Shown in pieces: positions 36,913-49,281 of a stretch of 64,000 nt of DNA. The DNA comes from Phascolomyces articulosus (Eukaryota; Mucoromycota; Mucoromycetes; Mucorales; Lichtheimiaceae): contig JAIXMP010000006.1 in NCBI GenBank assembly GCA_025677815.1, forward strand, positions 1,116,001 through 1,180,000, in the 5' to 3' direction. Each line of letters opens with the position of its first letter. Position 1 is the stretch's first letter. Below the pieces are notes generated by a model that did not search any database, was not told the origin of the DNA, and worked only from the letters and a program-made list of their open reading frames with translations. Both the position numbers and the translations under genes were made by a program.

Positions 36913-37884
36913 ATGCGAGAAACCTTTTATGCATTATGCACCGCCATTGCTCTTTCTTTCATCATCTCGACAAGAAATAAAACAAGTGAACGATTACGAT
37001 TACTACCTTCTGATAAAGAACGTGTTTTGATTGTGGGTTGCAGTTCTGGTGTAGGTCGAGATATTGCACTCCAATATGCATCGCGAGGTGCCAAACTAAT
37101 GCTCTTTGCACGACGAGAAGCATTGCTCGAATCTTTATCACAAGAATGTCGACAAGCGGGTTCAGATCATGTGGAATATATACCTGGAGATGTGTGTCAA
37201 ACAAGCGATCTGGAACGATTAGTGGAATCGACCAAGTGTACACTGGGTGGTCTTGATACCGTGATATTCTGTGCTGGACTTATTTCTGTACGACCTTTCT
37301 TGGATGCAAGTGGAATCAAGATCGTATCATCATCATCATCTTCTTCTTCTTCCTTTCGGTGTCAACATGAAGAAAGTAGTACATCTTCAGTGGATGACGC
37401 TTTGGAACATATCACCAATGTAAATTACATGGCGGCTGTTCGTCTTTGTCGCCTCATACTCCCAGTCATTATTGAAACGTCTGTAGCACCCAATATAATT
37501 GTCATGTCATCCTTGGCTGGTAAAGTGGGTGCACCTACAAGAGCACTCTATGCCGCATCAAAACACGCTCTTCATGGGTTTTTTGATTCTTTACGTGTTG
37601 AAGTGGAACGATATAATGTTCATATTGCCATGGTATGTCCAGGAACAATTGATACAGAACTTCGTAAAACAGCAGTGGATATTGGTAAAAATGAAGGTGG
37701 GCCAGTAGCCGGATCGACAAAGGGAAAGTTATCACCAAGTGCTGTTGCACAGAGAACGATAAACGCATCTGACCGAAGGGAGCGTGAAGTTTATATACCT
37801 GCATTATTTGGTTATCTCGCTATATGGGCTAAACTGATTGCAAGTCGCTGGGTAGATTGGGCAGCTAAAAAGAAGTATAGTTAA
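36913..37884 (+). CDS. Short-chain dehydrogenase/reductase, membrane-anchored (DHRS7/11-beta-HSD1-like)
   Basis: A single-exon NAD(P)-dependent oxidoreductase of 323 residues. An N-terminal hydrophobic segment (FYALCTAIALSFII) is a likely ER-membrane anchor. The Rossmann motif reads VLIVGCSSGVGRDIAL (TGxxxGxG type with Cys replacing Gly), followed by LMLFARRE and GDVCQTSDL. FCAG replaces the usual NNAG. The active site has SSLAGKVG (Ser) and YAASKHAL (Tyr, Lys), so the catalytic triad is intact. VCPGTIDTEL is the conserved PG motif. A serine run (about residues 137-146) is an insertion encoded by TCA/TCT repeats. The class is consistent with lipid or steroid oxidoreductases of the DHRS7 branch, but the substrate is unknown. 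The ATG at 36913 is the first in frame, only 135 bases after the preceding gene's stop on the same strand. Confidence 0.9.
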   Translation: MRETFYALCTAIALSFIISTRNKTSERLRLLPSDKERVLIVGCSSGVGRDIALQYASRGAKLMLFARREALLESLSQECRQAGSDHVEYIPGDVCQTSDLERLVESTKCTLGGLDTVIFCAGLISVRPFLDASGIKIVSSSSSSSSSFRCQHEESSTSSVDDALEHITNVNYMAAVRLCRLILPVIIETSVAPNIIVMSSLAGKVGAPTRALYAASKHALHGFFDSLRVEVERYNVHIAMVCPGTIDTELRKTAVDIGKNEGGPVAGSTKGKLSPSAVAQRTINASDRREREVYIPALFGYLAIWAKLIASRWVDWAAKKKYS

Positions 37885-38237
37885 TGTACATACTATTTAC
37901 TAGTTTTAGGCTTACATTTTATTTGTTTTAAAAACGAAACATATACATATTATATTATATTAAACTGAATAAACTCTATAAAGCTACTATAAATATTATT
38001 GTTAATTATCAACAAACCAATCTCCCCTATATATATATATATATATACATTAAACAGGTGGAAACTACTCCTTGAGGTCTAGTTCTAGTTTATTTATCCT
38101 CTCCTCACTTCTTGTTTATCTGCCCCTATTTTGAAGGTCCATCCAGTAAATGGTTTCTTTTTTTGTTTCTTGGGTTCACTTTTGTTTCTCTTTCTTTCTT
38201 TCTTTTAGATATATATATTTTGCGTTATTTATTTTAC
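37885..38237. other. Short intergenic stretch
   Basis: 3' UTR, a (TA)n microsatellite at about 38029-38047, and a pyrimidine-rich promoter-like segment before the next start codon. Confidence 0.6.
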
Positions 38238-38705
38238 ATGTATAAACTTACCTTTGCATTTTACATCATACTCTACTATTGCTGTTGTATAAATATTACA
38301 ATAGTTGTTTTGGCTCAACAAGGAAACAATGCACCACCAGCGCCACAACTATCAACTACAGTAACACCAGAACACACCTCTGCAACAACATTACCAGCAA
38401 CAACAACTCCAACGATACCTGCTGATGCAGGTGGTAGTAGCGGCCATGGACAACATGGTCTATCAACTTCAACAACAACAACATCTGTATTAACCCATTT
38501 TTCAATGCCTTCTCGAATTGCCAGTTCTTCAATACAATCCAGCTTTCATCCTACACCATCAGCACCATACCCGGATGATACCGTCGGCAAGTATGGTCCA
38601 CTACATGTTTCTAGTGCTAATGACGATGCTAATCTACTTTATCAAGGACTTATTGCTTTTACACTCATCGTTTCTTCCACCGTATTACTCGTGTTAAAAT
38701 TGTAA
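38238..38705 (+). CDS. Small Thr/Ser-rich surface protein, possibly GPI-anchored
   Basis: A single exon of 155 residues. A hydrophobic, cysteine-containing N-terminal signal (MYKLTFAFYIILYYCCCINI) is followed by a Thr/Ala/Pro/Ser-rich middle (repeated TT, TTT and SS, likely heavily O-glycosylated) and a C-terminal hydrophobic segment (LIAFTLIVSSTVLLVLKL) running to the last residue. Signal peptide plus terminal hydrophobic tail without a cytosolic tail is the pattern of GPI-anchored wall or membrane proteins; candidate omega sites are among SSANDDAN. Alternatively it is a tail-anchored protein. No enzymatic domain was seen. It could extend upstream, but the sequence before 38238 is leader-like. 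Confidence 0.6.
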   Translation: MYKLTFAFYIILYYCCCINITIVVLAQQGNNAPPAPQLSTTVTPEHTSATTLPATTTPTIPADAGGSSGHGQHGLSTSTTTTSVLTHFSMPSRIASSSIQSSFHPTPSAPYPDDTVGKYGPLHVSSANDDANLLYQGLIAFTLIVSSTVLLVLKL

Positions 38706-39144
38706 AGTATTTAATAACAAAATCAAATTTATCCTTCTTTTCATCTTTCTCTTCCTCTCACCGCTACCTAAATCAACATATATAATATACAGAACACTTA
38801 ACTCCAATTATTCATCCCTCGCATTTATATCTATACATTTTATATTAATTCACAAGTATATTTGTTTTCATCCACTTCCCCCCCTCCTTATTTTTGTCTT
38901 ACACGATGCGCAATATATGTAGTAGTATCGTTATATATATAACAGTGACAACATAATATAACACCATTTTCCACAAATCACTCTCACTATAAATATATAT
39001 GTGTTTTAACATTACGTGAATTACATTGATTAAAATATTAAATAATAATAATAAAAGTAAAATAAATAATAATGTAAATATGTACAAAGGTTACTAATAA
39101 ATGATCTTCATAATAATAATCAACAACAAGGAATCATGGAAATC
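38706..39144. other. Convergent intergenic stretch
   Basis: 3' UTR-like AT-rich sequence between convergent genes. Nothing else was recognised. Confidence 0.6.
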
Positions 39145-42100
39145 CTAAGAATCATCTGATCGGTAGGCAGACGGGGAGCATTTTAATGCCTCGTCATAAG
39201 TTCGATATTTAATTACCTCGTGCAACAAATATTGCATTTTTTGTTCCCAATTATCCAAAGCTTTTAACTTTTTCGTATCTGCTTCCTTGTGGTTGCGACC
39301 AGCAAACTAAGAGTGATGTCAATATATAATATTAATGCTAGGCATTCGTTGAAAAAAAATAAGGCATTAGATGGAATTGAGTACTGTACCCTATTGTAGA
39401 TCGTTTCTCTAGATGCTCGATGTTCTTTAATCTCAAGTTGCAAAAACGTTAAATGCTTTCCCAATGCCAATATCTTGTCCGCTTCAGATACTTGACTTGT
39501 AATCATGGATGGAGAGGGCGGCACCCAGTCTGATATCATGACGTTGTCAGGGTTGTCTTGTTGCTGTGAAAGGGTAGATGATGAAGATGGTGAGATACCA
39601 ACAGTAGCAGTCTTGTCATCATTTCTTTCAGTATACTTGTCGTCCTCATCTTTATTTTCATTGTTCTCGAGAAGATTATGAGTTACTGTTGTCCATCCAT
39701 AATCAAGATTGCACACTGCACCAGGCAAAGCTTCTTTACTAAGTAAGGCAGCCCAATAATTGCAACAAGTCACCCAAGCTAATGTTGATTCTAAATCAAC
39801 GGATTCAAATAACCATACAGCACCATCTGCAGCTTGTAAACTAAATACAAACTGGCGTTCACCATTCCATCCTGGAGGAGGAAGTGTATTAGCTAAAGAA
39901 TGTTTCAGATCAATACTTTGTATTAATTCTGCTTGGTCTTTTTTGCTGTTACTGTACAATATATTCGTCTACACAATGATATGTAATGATATCTAACGTT
40001 AATATACTTTTGCATGAAAATGGAGTGTATGTTCTTGTATATACCTCATACTGATGATAAAAATCATGGATATGTGAATTTTTATGCTGATTTCCCCATA
40101 AGCTCTTCCGCTTTTGTTCTTTTGTGGTAGATCGCGGTCGACAAAGATCAGCTTTACCTTCCCGTACAATGAGAAAACAAGGCTGCCAGCCTCGATGACG
40201 GGCCTTTTTTGTTGCATATTCCATAACATGCTTTTGCATGACAATACCTTCTTTACACATTTTAATGCTTGTGTTGGAATGTTCATTTACTGCTGCTGCT
40301 GTTGCAGATGTAAAGATATTTTTGTCAAGTGCATAAATGGATGGATCAGTTGGTGAATGGGATAATCTTCGTTTTTGCTTTACCAAGGAAATATCATCAA
40401 GAGCACCGGATAGACCTGCTAATGGTGACAATAATGATTGCCCTCGTCGCCTTCGTAATATTACAGTTTTTTTATCCTCTTGATCTTTTGTTACCTCCAT
40501 TCCTTCTACTTTTGCAGCACTGCCATCAGGAACATTTTCGTTTTCATCTGGGCATTGTTGCTTTTGTTTCTGTTCCCCAGATATATCATTTTTAATAATC
40601 TGTCTCACTTTTACAGATAAATATATATCCTAATTTTTTTTTAGTTTAATAAAGATATAATCCCTGCTTAGTTTGTACATTTACAGTGAAAAATTAAAAC
40701 AGCAATTTGTATTAGAATTAGAGAAAACTAACCTTTAATAAATTTTCCATTTCTTCCGACCACATTTCCTGGCTATCAACCAATCCTGCAATTTGAGTAC
40801 ATTTGGCTGTATTTTCATTATTTTGATTGTTTCCCAATAAACCTCCCTTTTTAATACTGGTGGGAATAGAATCTTTTTTTTCGGAACAAGGTTGTTGTTG
40901 TTTTGGTGAAGGTGGTGTAGGTATTATGCTACCAAAACTTTTTGAACTAATACTCCTTCGAAGCATCCAGCGCGATGAGGCCGAAGAAGCAGATGATAAC
41001 ACCGAAAAGACGCTTTCACTGATAGGTAGAAAACCTTTAAGGCGAGTTGTCGCTGCTATTTTATCTGGATCTTGATTATTTGTTGGTGTACAATTGTTGT
41101 TGGTATTATCATTTCCAAACGCTGTTGTTACCGTGGGATGTGTAATAGTTATCGAAGTAGTAGTATCAGTCACCTTTGCCAAATCATGAATCGTATCCAT
41201 AGTATTCCTTATAAATTTAGATCGAGTCATTTTTTTGTGGTTTTCATGTGCACAGTGAAGGTCCGTGTTTAAAAGTAATAAGGAGTATGAAACTGCATGT
41301 ATAATATCTATTATATATTGTATTTTTAGCCCGGTGCGATGCATTAAAGAATAATTAATAATCTAGTAAATAAGTTTATATTGATATTTATTTTGTACTG
41401 TTACGATTAACAACAAAAAACATACCATGATTTTTCATAATGGTGGATGGATTGCAATCCCAGTATCGACTAGCAAATACTTCTAATATACGATCAATTT
41501 GTTGCGCTTCTGCTTTAAAATACATTTTGCTGCAAAGTATTCGGAAGGACTCGTCAATTCTTTGATCCGTAAAATCAAAATGATTCATATAATATTTCAA
41601 TACACTAGATCTGAAACGATCACTAATAATAAAAATAAAATAAGGAGAAATAGTGATTTAGACGGGCACATTCATTAGATCAGGGTCTACCAAAAAAAAG
41701 TATCAGCCCTTCAGAGAAGAAAGATAGATAAGAAGAAGGGGGAAAGGTCAAAGTGAGGGTAATAGTTGTGTTGAAGGAGAAAAAAAAAGTGTACTCATAC
41801 TTTGTACCAAGCCATTCAGCGATTCTTTCACGTTCACATATCCCTTCATCTTCATTCCAAAGACGTTCCGCTGTTAATTTTACATATTCGGCTGCTGCTT
41901 GATCATCAGTACCATCATCGCCATCATCATTATTCTTGTCGTTATTATTAGTCATCATTGTACCGGCAGGAAGGTTATTTTCATTTGTATTGTAATGATT
42001 TTCTTGATGTATATTGTCGTCATCATAATACGATAATGAATAATGATGAATTAAGGTGGAAGAGGGACGTGAAAGTCTTCGTTCATTAGGATCATCTCGA

Positions 42101-43725
42101 TTTGTAATTGCTTGTTGTTTTTCCTGGGCAGTTCCATCCATATTACTACTGTTGTTATTGTTTTGTGGTAGATCTATCTGCTGCTGTTGATATTGCTGTT
42201 GTTTTCCATCAATACATGAAGTGACACAAGCGAGGGAAAATTTACTGCTACATACGGATAAACGAGCATGGCTTCGGTTATTCTGTGACAATTCGAATAA
42301 TGAGGAGAATGCATCATCATCGTCATCACGCGCAAAAGTATTATAAATAGAATTTACAGTAATTGTTGATCGACTTGGTGCTCTACTAATAATACTACTG
42401 CTTCGAGATTCGCGCTTATTGATCGTTTGCTGTAATAAATGATACTGTTTGTTATTATTATAACTATTATTATTTACTGCTGGTACTGAATCAACTAGAT
42501 TATTCGTTTCAACATAAGATTGCCTTTTTGAGAATAGACTGGTTTTATCAACAAGAGAGGAATCAGATATCATTGTTGCAGCTGTTACTACAGTATTATT
42601 ATCAGTTGTTGTTTTGGTTCCAGATGTACAACTTGCGCTGTATTCTCGACTAATACCTTGATGTTGTATTGATGAGGATGAAGAATAATAACGATTGTGT
42701 TTGTTTTCTTTGTTTTCTTCATTCAATAACGGAGGTGCAATTGAAATAATACCGGGATCATGATTCTGATGGTTGTTATTATTGCTATTCTCACAGCGAA
42801 AAGTCATATTAACATTATTATTGTTACTGATATTTTGATGATGAATGTTGTTGTTGTTATCAACAAATCGTTGTTCTTCTGATGATTTTCCAGCAAACGT
42901 AAAAATACTATCGGTATCGTTACTTTTTGATTTTTTATTTCGTCGTAAACTCTTTTTTTTTTTTTTGGTAATAATTGATCATTAGAAATATTTTCATAAA
43001 AAGAAATAAATTGATTAGTAAGTTTAAGTTATTAGGACTTACTGGTCGGAGCCTTCGGATCAGCATACTTAATGACTGAAACGTGCATGTTTTTTTTATT
43101 ATATATTTGTATAGAAAGAAATAAAAAAAATAAGGGGTTAAATTTCAGATTTCTAGATTTAGCTAAGTAAGAAATATTTCATACAACTCTTCATCTCCTG
43201 GGTCTTCTTACCCTTGTTAAAGAATGCCTTCGTCGATTATGAGTTTTACTTTTATTATTATTACTGCCTTTACTGGTTACTTTTTTAGTTTTTTGCTGTT
43301 GTTGCTGATGGTGACGATGATCGAAATTTAGTATTATAAATGAACGTGGTAATGATAACGGCCGTTGTTTCTTTTTTATCACTTTTATTTTCGTTTTCGT
43401 AGTATCATCTTCACTATTTCTATGATTATGGACAGTGTTGGTAGGAGTACTTGTTGCTAGCAGATGACCAACGTTATCACCATCTTTAGCATTGATGGGA
43501 CCTCGGAATTCTTCTTCCGTTAAACCTTTTTTTTTATGTTGGTGTAAGTATTGTGAAAAGGGGATATTTCTTTTTGTATATATATAATAGTATATCCATA
43601 ACAAAATATTACTACTACATACCACGTAAATCGTCATCAAGACATTGATTTAAGGATACTCCCGTCATTTGACGTGAGTTCGAAAGAGGTAAATGATGAT
43701 TATTCTTATTATTATCTTCATGCAT
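39145..43725 (-). CDS. Sec7-PH ARF guanine nucleotide exchange factor (EFA6/Yel1-like)
   Basis: It activates ARF GTPases at membranes. Nine exons (43623-43725, 43212-43525, 43043-43075, 41801-42951, 41426-41622, 40733-41292, 40045-40629, 39390-39968, 39145-39306) join in frame to 1227 residues. An Asn/Ser-rich N-terminal half precedes Sec7 helices: AERLWNEDEGICERERIAEW, FDFTDQRIDESFRILCSKMY, the region of the catalytic glutamate finger (AEAQQIDRILEVFASRYWDC), and SYSLLLLNTDLHCAHENHKK with the ARF-binding hydrophobic groove. A low-complexity insertion of about 150 residues splits the Sec7 fold before LKDIYLSVKVRQI. A PH domain follows (KEGIVMQKHVMEYATKKARH through VWLFESVDLESTLAWV), then a C-terminal helical block (NWEQKMQYLLHEVIKY) typical of EFA6/Yel1-type proteins. 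The first coding exon is provisional; more 5' exons may exist. Confidence 0.88.
43043..43075 (-). other. 33-nt microexon of the Sec7-PH gene
   Basis: An eleven-codon exon (SLSMLIRRLRP) flanked by TTTCAG and GTAAGTCC. It is phase 0 on both sides, so it can be included or skipped without a frame change. It encodes a basic amphipathic segment. Confidence 0.6.
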
Positions 43726-45797
43726 ACTTTAAATAATAATTTTTTTATAAATAGAGAACATTAGAATACGACGAGAAAAGTAAAAGGAAGGAAAAAAAAG
43801 AAACTATTGAATGTAAATATTAATCACAATAAAATTGGGTGGCTAAAATAATAACACGCGATATTAAATAGCTGGGGAATTAAACAAGAAAAAGCAAAAG
43901 AAAGGAAAAGAAAAGAAAGAAATTAGGGAGTGTGAAGTTAAGAAGCATGCGTTAAAAAAAGGCTTCAAATCGAACAACATTTCAATCAATTTGGGAGAAT
44001 TAAGTTTAAGTCGGTACCTTTGTTTTACCTGTGTTTGTAGTACAAATAAGAGTGATAAGTTAATAATAATGATGATGATGATGAGAAGGAAGACGACGTG
44101 ATGTTATAAAAATCCTGTGCGCAAATGAATTGATCTTCACTCTGCAATTCCTCTTCTGGAAAAAAAAGGGTTCGAGAATACATTTTCTTTACTTCATAAT
44201 TCAATTAATAATAATAGTAATAATAATGAACAGGGTGTACTAACTACCTTTTTATGTTATATAAAGGAGAAGAAAAAGATGATGATGACCAGGAACAAGA
44301 AGGGACCTTAATTCTATATTAAATTTGTTTGGATAGAAATGAATATAAATGATATTTACGTATAAGATCTAAGGAAAGTATGATAAAGCACTATTATAAT
44401 ATCGCTAATAATATTATCTCTGTCATCGCCATATCACATATATGTACAGCATCATCCTGGTTGATGTTAAATAATCGTACTAGTACTAAAATAGGGTTTA
44501 AAATAGTGCGATAAAATGCAAGAGGCACTTTTCTATATCTCTTCTCCCTGGACTCTGTTTTTTATCCTCTCCTTTCCTTCTCTCTCTCTCTCTCTGATAT
44601 GACTTGAAAGTCATTATTTACATATAATGTCGATACCCATACTACTCAGCTACTACTAATGCTACATACTCTTATGTCTCTTCTTATTTTCCCTCTCCTA
44701 CTCGTCTTGCATCCCCTTACATTCTTATTTGACTCCATCCTTAGATGTGCGTCGTCGTCCTTGACAGAAGAAATGCTTGTAATTGATTGATGATATTAAT
44801 AATATTGAAATGAAAAAACACATGACTTAATAAGAAACAATACCTACGTATTTTAATTGTGGTATACAGTTTATGGCAATGATTACAAAGTTTCATGACA
44901 CAAAAACTCTACTGTACATTAACCTATCAAATCTCAAGTCAATTTTGGTATATACAAAGAAAGATTATTTTTTTTTTAAAAAAAAATATATTATTACTGT
45001 AGAGATGCAGGATGGTGCATAATGAATAAGATAATAAAGTACGTATGTATAAGTAAAATATGTATGTATTAGGATATCATGAACGATAATAGTAATTCCT
45101 ATTTATCATCATTAGAAGAATGAACCAAAATCATTTTGAGTTTTACGTATCTTTCTTATTATATGAAAAAAAAGTAAAAGACTACGTAATACGATCTTTC
45201 ATCTATATATTTAATAATAATATGCACGATCAAATCTTTTTATTTCCATTTTGAATCATATGGATGGTTGAGGATAATTGATGATGGTTAACGATCCTGC
45301 TCCTCCTTGATAATATTTTAGGCAGTTTATCATTCACGTATGTTGGTACTCCTCGAATCACCATGAGACCAGGGTTGCATGTCTGTGCCTTTTTTTTCTT
45401 GACCGATTAAGTGGTAATATTAGCCTTCAACTGTGTCATCTTTCATAACCATTCTACAGGCAAAAGATGTTGATTTTTTTTGTATACAAATATATTCAAC
45501 CTCAATGTTTGTTTGTCCTTGGTCAACAATTTGTTCTTTTTCTAAATATACCTGAAAATTGGTATTATTATTTGCAAAAACATTGTATTATATCGAAAAG
45601 CGGTGTAACATTCCAATAAATATCAGCCATCCATCGTACTTTTTACAGAGTCGAAGCTGTTGTTACACATAAGTATGGGTCTAACAACAAACTGTTTCAG
45701 TCATTTGTTGCGTGAGGGCTTGGTTGAACGTTCCTGGTGTGCAACTTTGGTTTTTTATAAACTGGTTTCCTTTTTTTTTACCATTTCATTGATAAAG
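43726..45797. other. Divergent intergenic stretch of 2 kb
   Basis: Promoter and leader of the Sec7-PH gene (minus) and of the HSPA12-like gene (plus). Possible unrecognised 5' UTR exons of the former lie near 43990-44300. It contains a GAT repeat near 44067-44083 and a (TC)n run at about 44578-44596. No coding frame or RNA gene was recognised. Confidence 0.5.
44578..44596. repeat. (TC)n microsatellite
   Basis: A run of TC dinucleotides in a pyrimidine-rich segment of the divergent intergenic region. Confidence 0.85.
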
Positions 45798-48003
45798 ATG
45801 TCTCAGTCAGATCAACAACAATCTTCAGAATATAAAGTCATTATTGCATATGATTTCGGTACTACCTATTCAGGAGCTGCTTATGCTTTTACCCATTCAT
45901 CACCAGTAGAAGTGTTTGATATTCAGAAATGGTAAAAAAGAAGACAAAAGATTATCATTTCTTACATGATCACTGGAAGAAATTCAAATTTCATAAATAT
46001 CAATTAACCTTCTTCAAACGCAACGTTATTTAATAATATAAATGGATATACGCAGGCCTCATAAAGCTGGAAATTTTTCCCCAAAAGTTCCTACGCTATC
46101 GGTATATCCACGTCGTATTCAGCAGCAACAAACTGGATTAACGTTATCAGAGTGGGGCCATGGTGCGAAGAAAGCTATGTTGAAACCAGCAGCTACAAAA
46201 CAAAATATACTTCTTTCTCGATTTAAGCTCCAATTAGATGAATCACTAAATTGCCCACCCCTTGAAAATGGACTGTAAGGATATAGAGTTTTCTCTTTCT
46301 TCTTTTTACAAATCCAGATTTTTCTTCAGAGTTACATACAGAATACTTAATCATGTAACATATAGGACACCTGTCCAAGCAGTCGCAGATTATTTATCTG
46401 CTTTGCATAAACATACTTTAGACGAATTAACGCGTGGATTTGCCAAGAATTATGGGCCAGATACGTTTCGTTATTGTCTCACTGTGCCTGCACTATGGTC
46501 TGACAAGGCTAAACAGTTAATGCGACAAGCAGCTATTGAAGCAGGTGTAATTTCTCGTTCCGATCCATCTGACAGACTTGTCCTTATTTCAGAACCTGAA
46601 GCAGCTGCATTATATTGTGAGGAAACAATGATAGATCAAGTACAACTTCATGATAACGATCGTTTTATGGTCTGTGATGCAGGAGGTGGAACTGTTGATT
46701 TAATTGTTTTTCAAGTGAACTTTACGGATCCTGAAGAATGTAGTCCAAGTGAGAATGGAAATGATACTCATAACAATATCAATAATGTGGCCAAACGGAA
46801 GAAACGACAATTAAAAGAAGTGACAAAAGGAATGGGTGAAAGCTGTGGTAGTGTCTTTTTGGATGGCCATTTTCATGAATTACTAGAAGAAAAATTAGGG
46901 ACTCATGTCATGAGCAAAATTTATCCACGAGAAATGAATGATTTGATGGATCAATTTATCGATAAAATTAAACCAGAGTTTAATGGCACGGATGACTATT
47001 TTATCTCATTACCACGTTCGGTAGAATTAAACAACTTACCAGCTTCTTTACGTGATAGTGATGATGGAAGTTTGGAGGAAGGAATATTAACATTATCAGG
47101 TCAAGAGCTTAAAGAAAAAGTATTTGATCCTGTTGTTAATAAAGTGGTAAATGCGATCAAAATGAACTATTTCCTTTTTTCACTCACTCCTCCAATATTT
47201 TTTAACAAAGGCTCTCTGCTCTAATGTTTATATAGATATCACTTATTGATCAGCAATACCAACAAATACCCGATCATCGCTTAAACTTCCTGTTTCTTGT
47301 GGGTGGGTTTGGATCATCCAAATATCTATATCAAAGAATTCAAAATGTATTCCAAAATACGAAAGTGAATCAAATTGTATATCCAGCAGAACGCGCTGCT
47401 TTAGCCGTTGTTCGTGGGGCCGCTTATTATGGTCTCAATCCTCGAGTTGTTGTTTCACGAGTATCAAGACGAACGTATGGCACCAGAGCTACATTGCCCT
47501 ATGATGATAAAATTGATCCCCCTTCCAAGCGTGTGGTAAAGCCGGATGGCAGTGTACGGTGCAATGATGGATTCTACGTCTATGTAAAGAAAAATGATGT
47601 GTTAGAAGTCGACCGTTGTATTGAAGAGGAATTTTCAATTTACTATGGTCAAGATAAATCGGTCGATCTTGATATCTATGCAACAGAAGATGATATTATC
47701 CCACGCTATTGTGATGCAGCAGGTGTACACTGTATTTCAGATATATCTGTGCCCGTTCCTACTATGCCAGATATGAAGATGGGCGAAAAACTTTATTTTA
47801 GCCTCAGGTAAATATATGTATTTTTGTTTTTACTGGTGATTAATGATCAAATGATTTTTATTCACAGTATATCAATATATAATTGGGTGGTTTATAGGAT
47901 GTATTTTGGTACAACAGAAATCCGAATGGAAATTGAATTTAGCACAGGGCAAAAGTATAATGTTTATGGTGACTTTGATGCTACTGACAATTATAGTTCA
48001 TGA
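45798..48003 (+). CDS. Hsp70-like ATPase, HSPA12 type
   Basis: An actin-like ATPase-fold chaperone homologue of the divergent HSPA12 group. Exons 45798-45931, 46056-46274, 46366-47146, 47236-47807 and 47898-48003 give 603 residues. Phosphate-1 motif IIAYDFGTTYSGAAYAF, YCLTVPALWSDKAKQLMRQA, LISEPEAAALYC (connect region), phosphate-2 MVCDAGGGTVDLIVFQV and adenosine motif FLFLVGGFGSSKYLYQRI are all present, so nucleotide binding is expected. The canonical substrate-binding domain of DnaK is absent; the C terminus is a beta-rich region (KLYFSLRMYFGTTEIRMEIE) as in HSPA12 proteins, which are expanded in Mucoromycota. The donor GTAAAT after VVNKV removes a hydrophobic read-through that would otherwise end in a stop at 47224. 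Client proteins are unknown. Confidence 0.9.
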
Positions 48004-48903
48004 TTAAATAATGATAGTGGCCATATAGAAACCTAATAACAATCTAAAGTATATGGTCCGCATATATATATTATTCAAACAACTCGGTCCTGATTTTGCA
48101 TTTTTCTTTGTTAAATGGTTTTGTTGTATCTTTTGTAAATATATTAAATATATACGCATGTAAAATAAAAAGTCAAATTCTTTCTTATCTCCTTCCCAGG
48201 CTTGAATTTGTGTTTCTTCTCCTGAGGTTTTTATTTTATTTTATTTGGATGTTTAGTGTTTCTCATTGTTTGTTTTATAATTGCATTACAATTTCTTCTA
48301 GTATTATAGCATATTATTCAAGTTCAATAGTGCGTCCCAGACTTACATCCTCAGCCTTACGTGGACTCCAATTCTGTATGAAATTTCTAAGTGTAGTTGA
48401 TTGAGCGCGCGAAGCGCGAAACCTGAAAAATTGATAACAAAAGGTTTTTAATGAGTAATTTGAAGAATATACCTATTTACAATATGATTTATATAATTGA
48501 ATATGAACGATTTGAAAAATAGACAAAATATGTCATTTTTGAGTATAATATAACAACAGCATTAAGTTGCTGCTGAGCAGATAAAAAAGGAATTCTTGAA
48601 ATTAAATCGCTCCATTGAATAAAAAGAGTATGCTAAGCACCTTATGACAAGCTGTCATAAAAAGAAGTAACTCCTTAATATAAATACAATTTATTGAATA
48701 CGTAAACAAGATAGTATATATGCTAAGCACTTGATACAAAGTTTATCTATATTCAAAAATACATCATATACTATAATAGATATAGAATGTTTTTTTTTTT
48801 TTGCTAAACATCGTTTGCATGAAAACTATATAAAGGTCAAAAATTTGCATAAACTACTGAACTATTACATTATACTTCATTCTCACGCTTTATAATAACA
48901 ACC
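48004..48903. other. Intergenic stretch with short repeats
   Basis: HSPA12-like 3' UTR, a GC-rich hairpin-like motif GCGCGCGAAGCGCG at about 48403-48416 in otherwise AT-rich DNA, and a repeat/palindrome block at 48629-48730. A TATA-like CTATATAAAGG at about 48826-48836 precedes the small gene fragment at 48904. Confidence 0.5.
48629..48730. repeat. Direct repeat TATGCTAAGCAC and palindrome
   Basis: TATGCTAAGCAC occurs at 48629-48640 and again at 48719-48730. Immediately after the first copy, TTATGACAAGCTGTCATAA (48642-48660) is an inverted repeat with 8-bp arms and a 3-base centre. The function is unknown; it may be a transposon remnant or an operator-like site. Confidence 0.6.
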
Positions 48904-49132
48904 ATGTCTCAACGTCAACGTCAACATCAGTTTCCATGGGTTGAAACAGTACAATTACAGATCATTGAAGGAGATGGTGATGATAGTGTAGCTGCTGATG
49001 GTTTCCTTAAAACGTCACGAGAGCTTAGTACATCTTTCCTCCAAGATTCCGTTCCATTACAAGACCTTTATCCACGCTTATCCATTTGGAATGTTCCTCT
49101 TTCCAGGATCCACAGTATATCGAATTCAAAAA
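48904..49132 (+). CDS. 5' exon of an unrecognised gene, apparently truncated
   Basis: A frame from a clean ATG, preceded by a TATA-like box, encodes about 76 residues (MSQRQRQHQFPWVETVQLQI, then acidic residues, then LYPRLSIWNVPLSRIHSIS) and runs into a good donor, GTAAGT, at 49133. No convincing downstream exon was found before the inverted, decayed nuclease-like gene begins at 49282, so the gene is probably broken or the product very short. Family not recognised. Its position at the edge of the mobile-element cluster suggests it may belong to a repeated element. Confidence 0.35.
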
Positions 49133-49281
49133 GTAAGTAGAAAAATAAAAAAAGAAGAAACAGTCTTGAGTTCCATTTACTTACCAAGGATCCCTAGTGT
49201 ATTGACCCAATCCATAAGAGAAGCACCAACACCTTAAGACTTGCAACTTCAGTTAGCAGTGCCGGCAATGTATAATACCAT

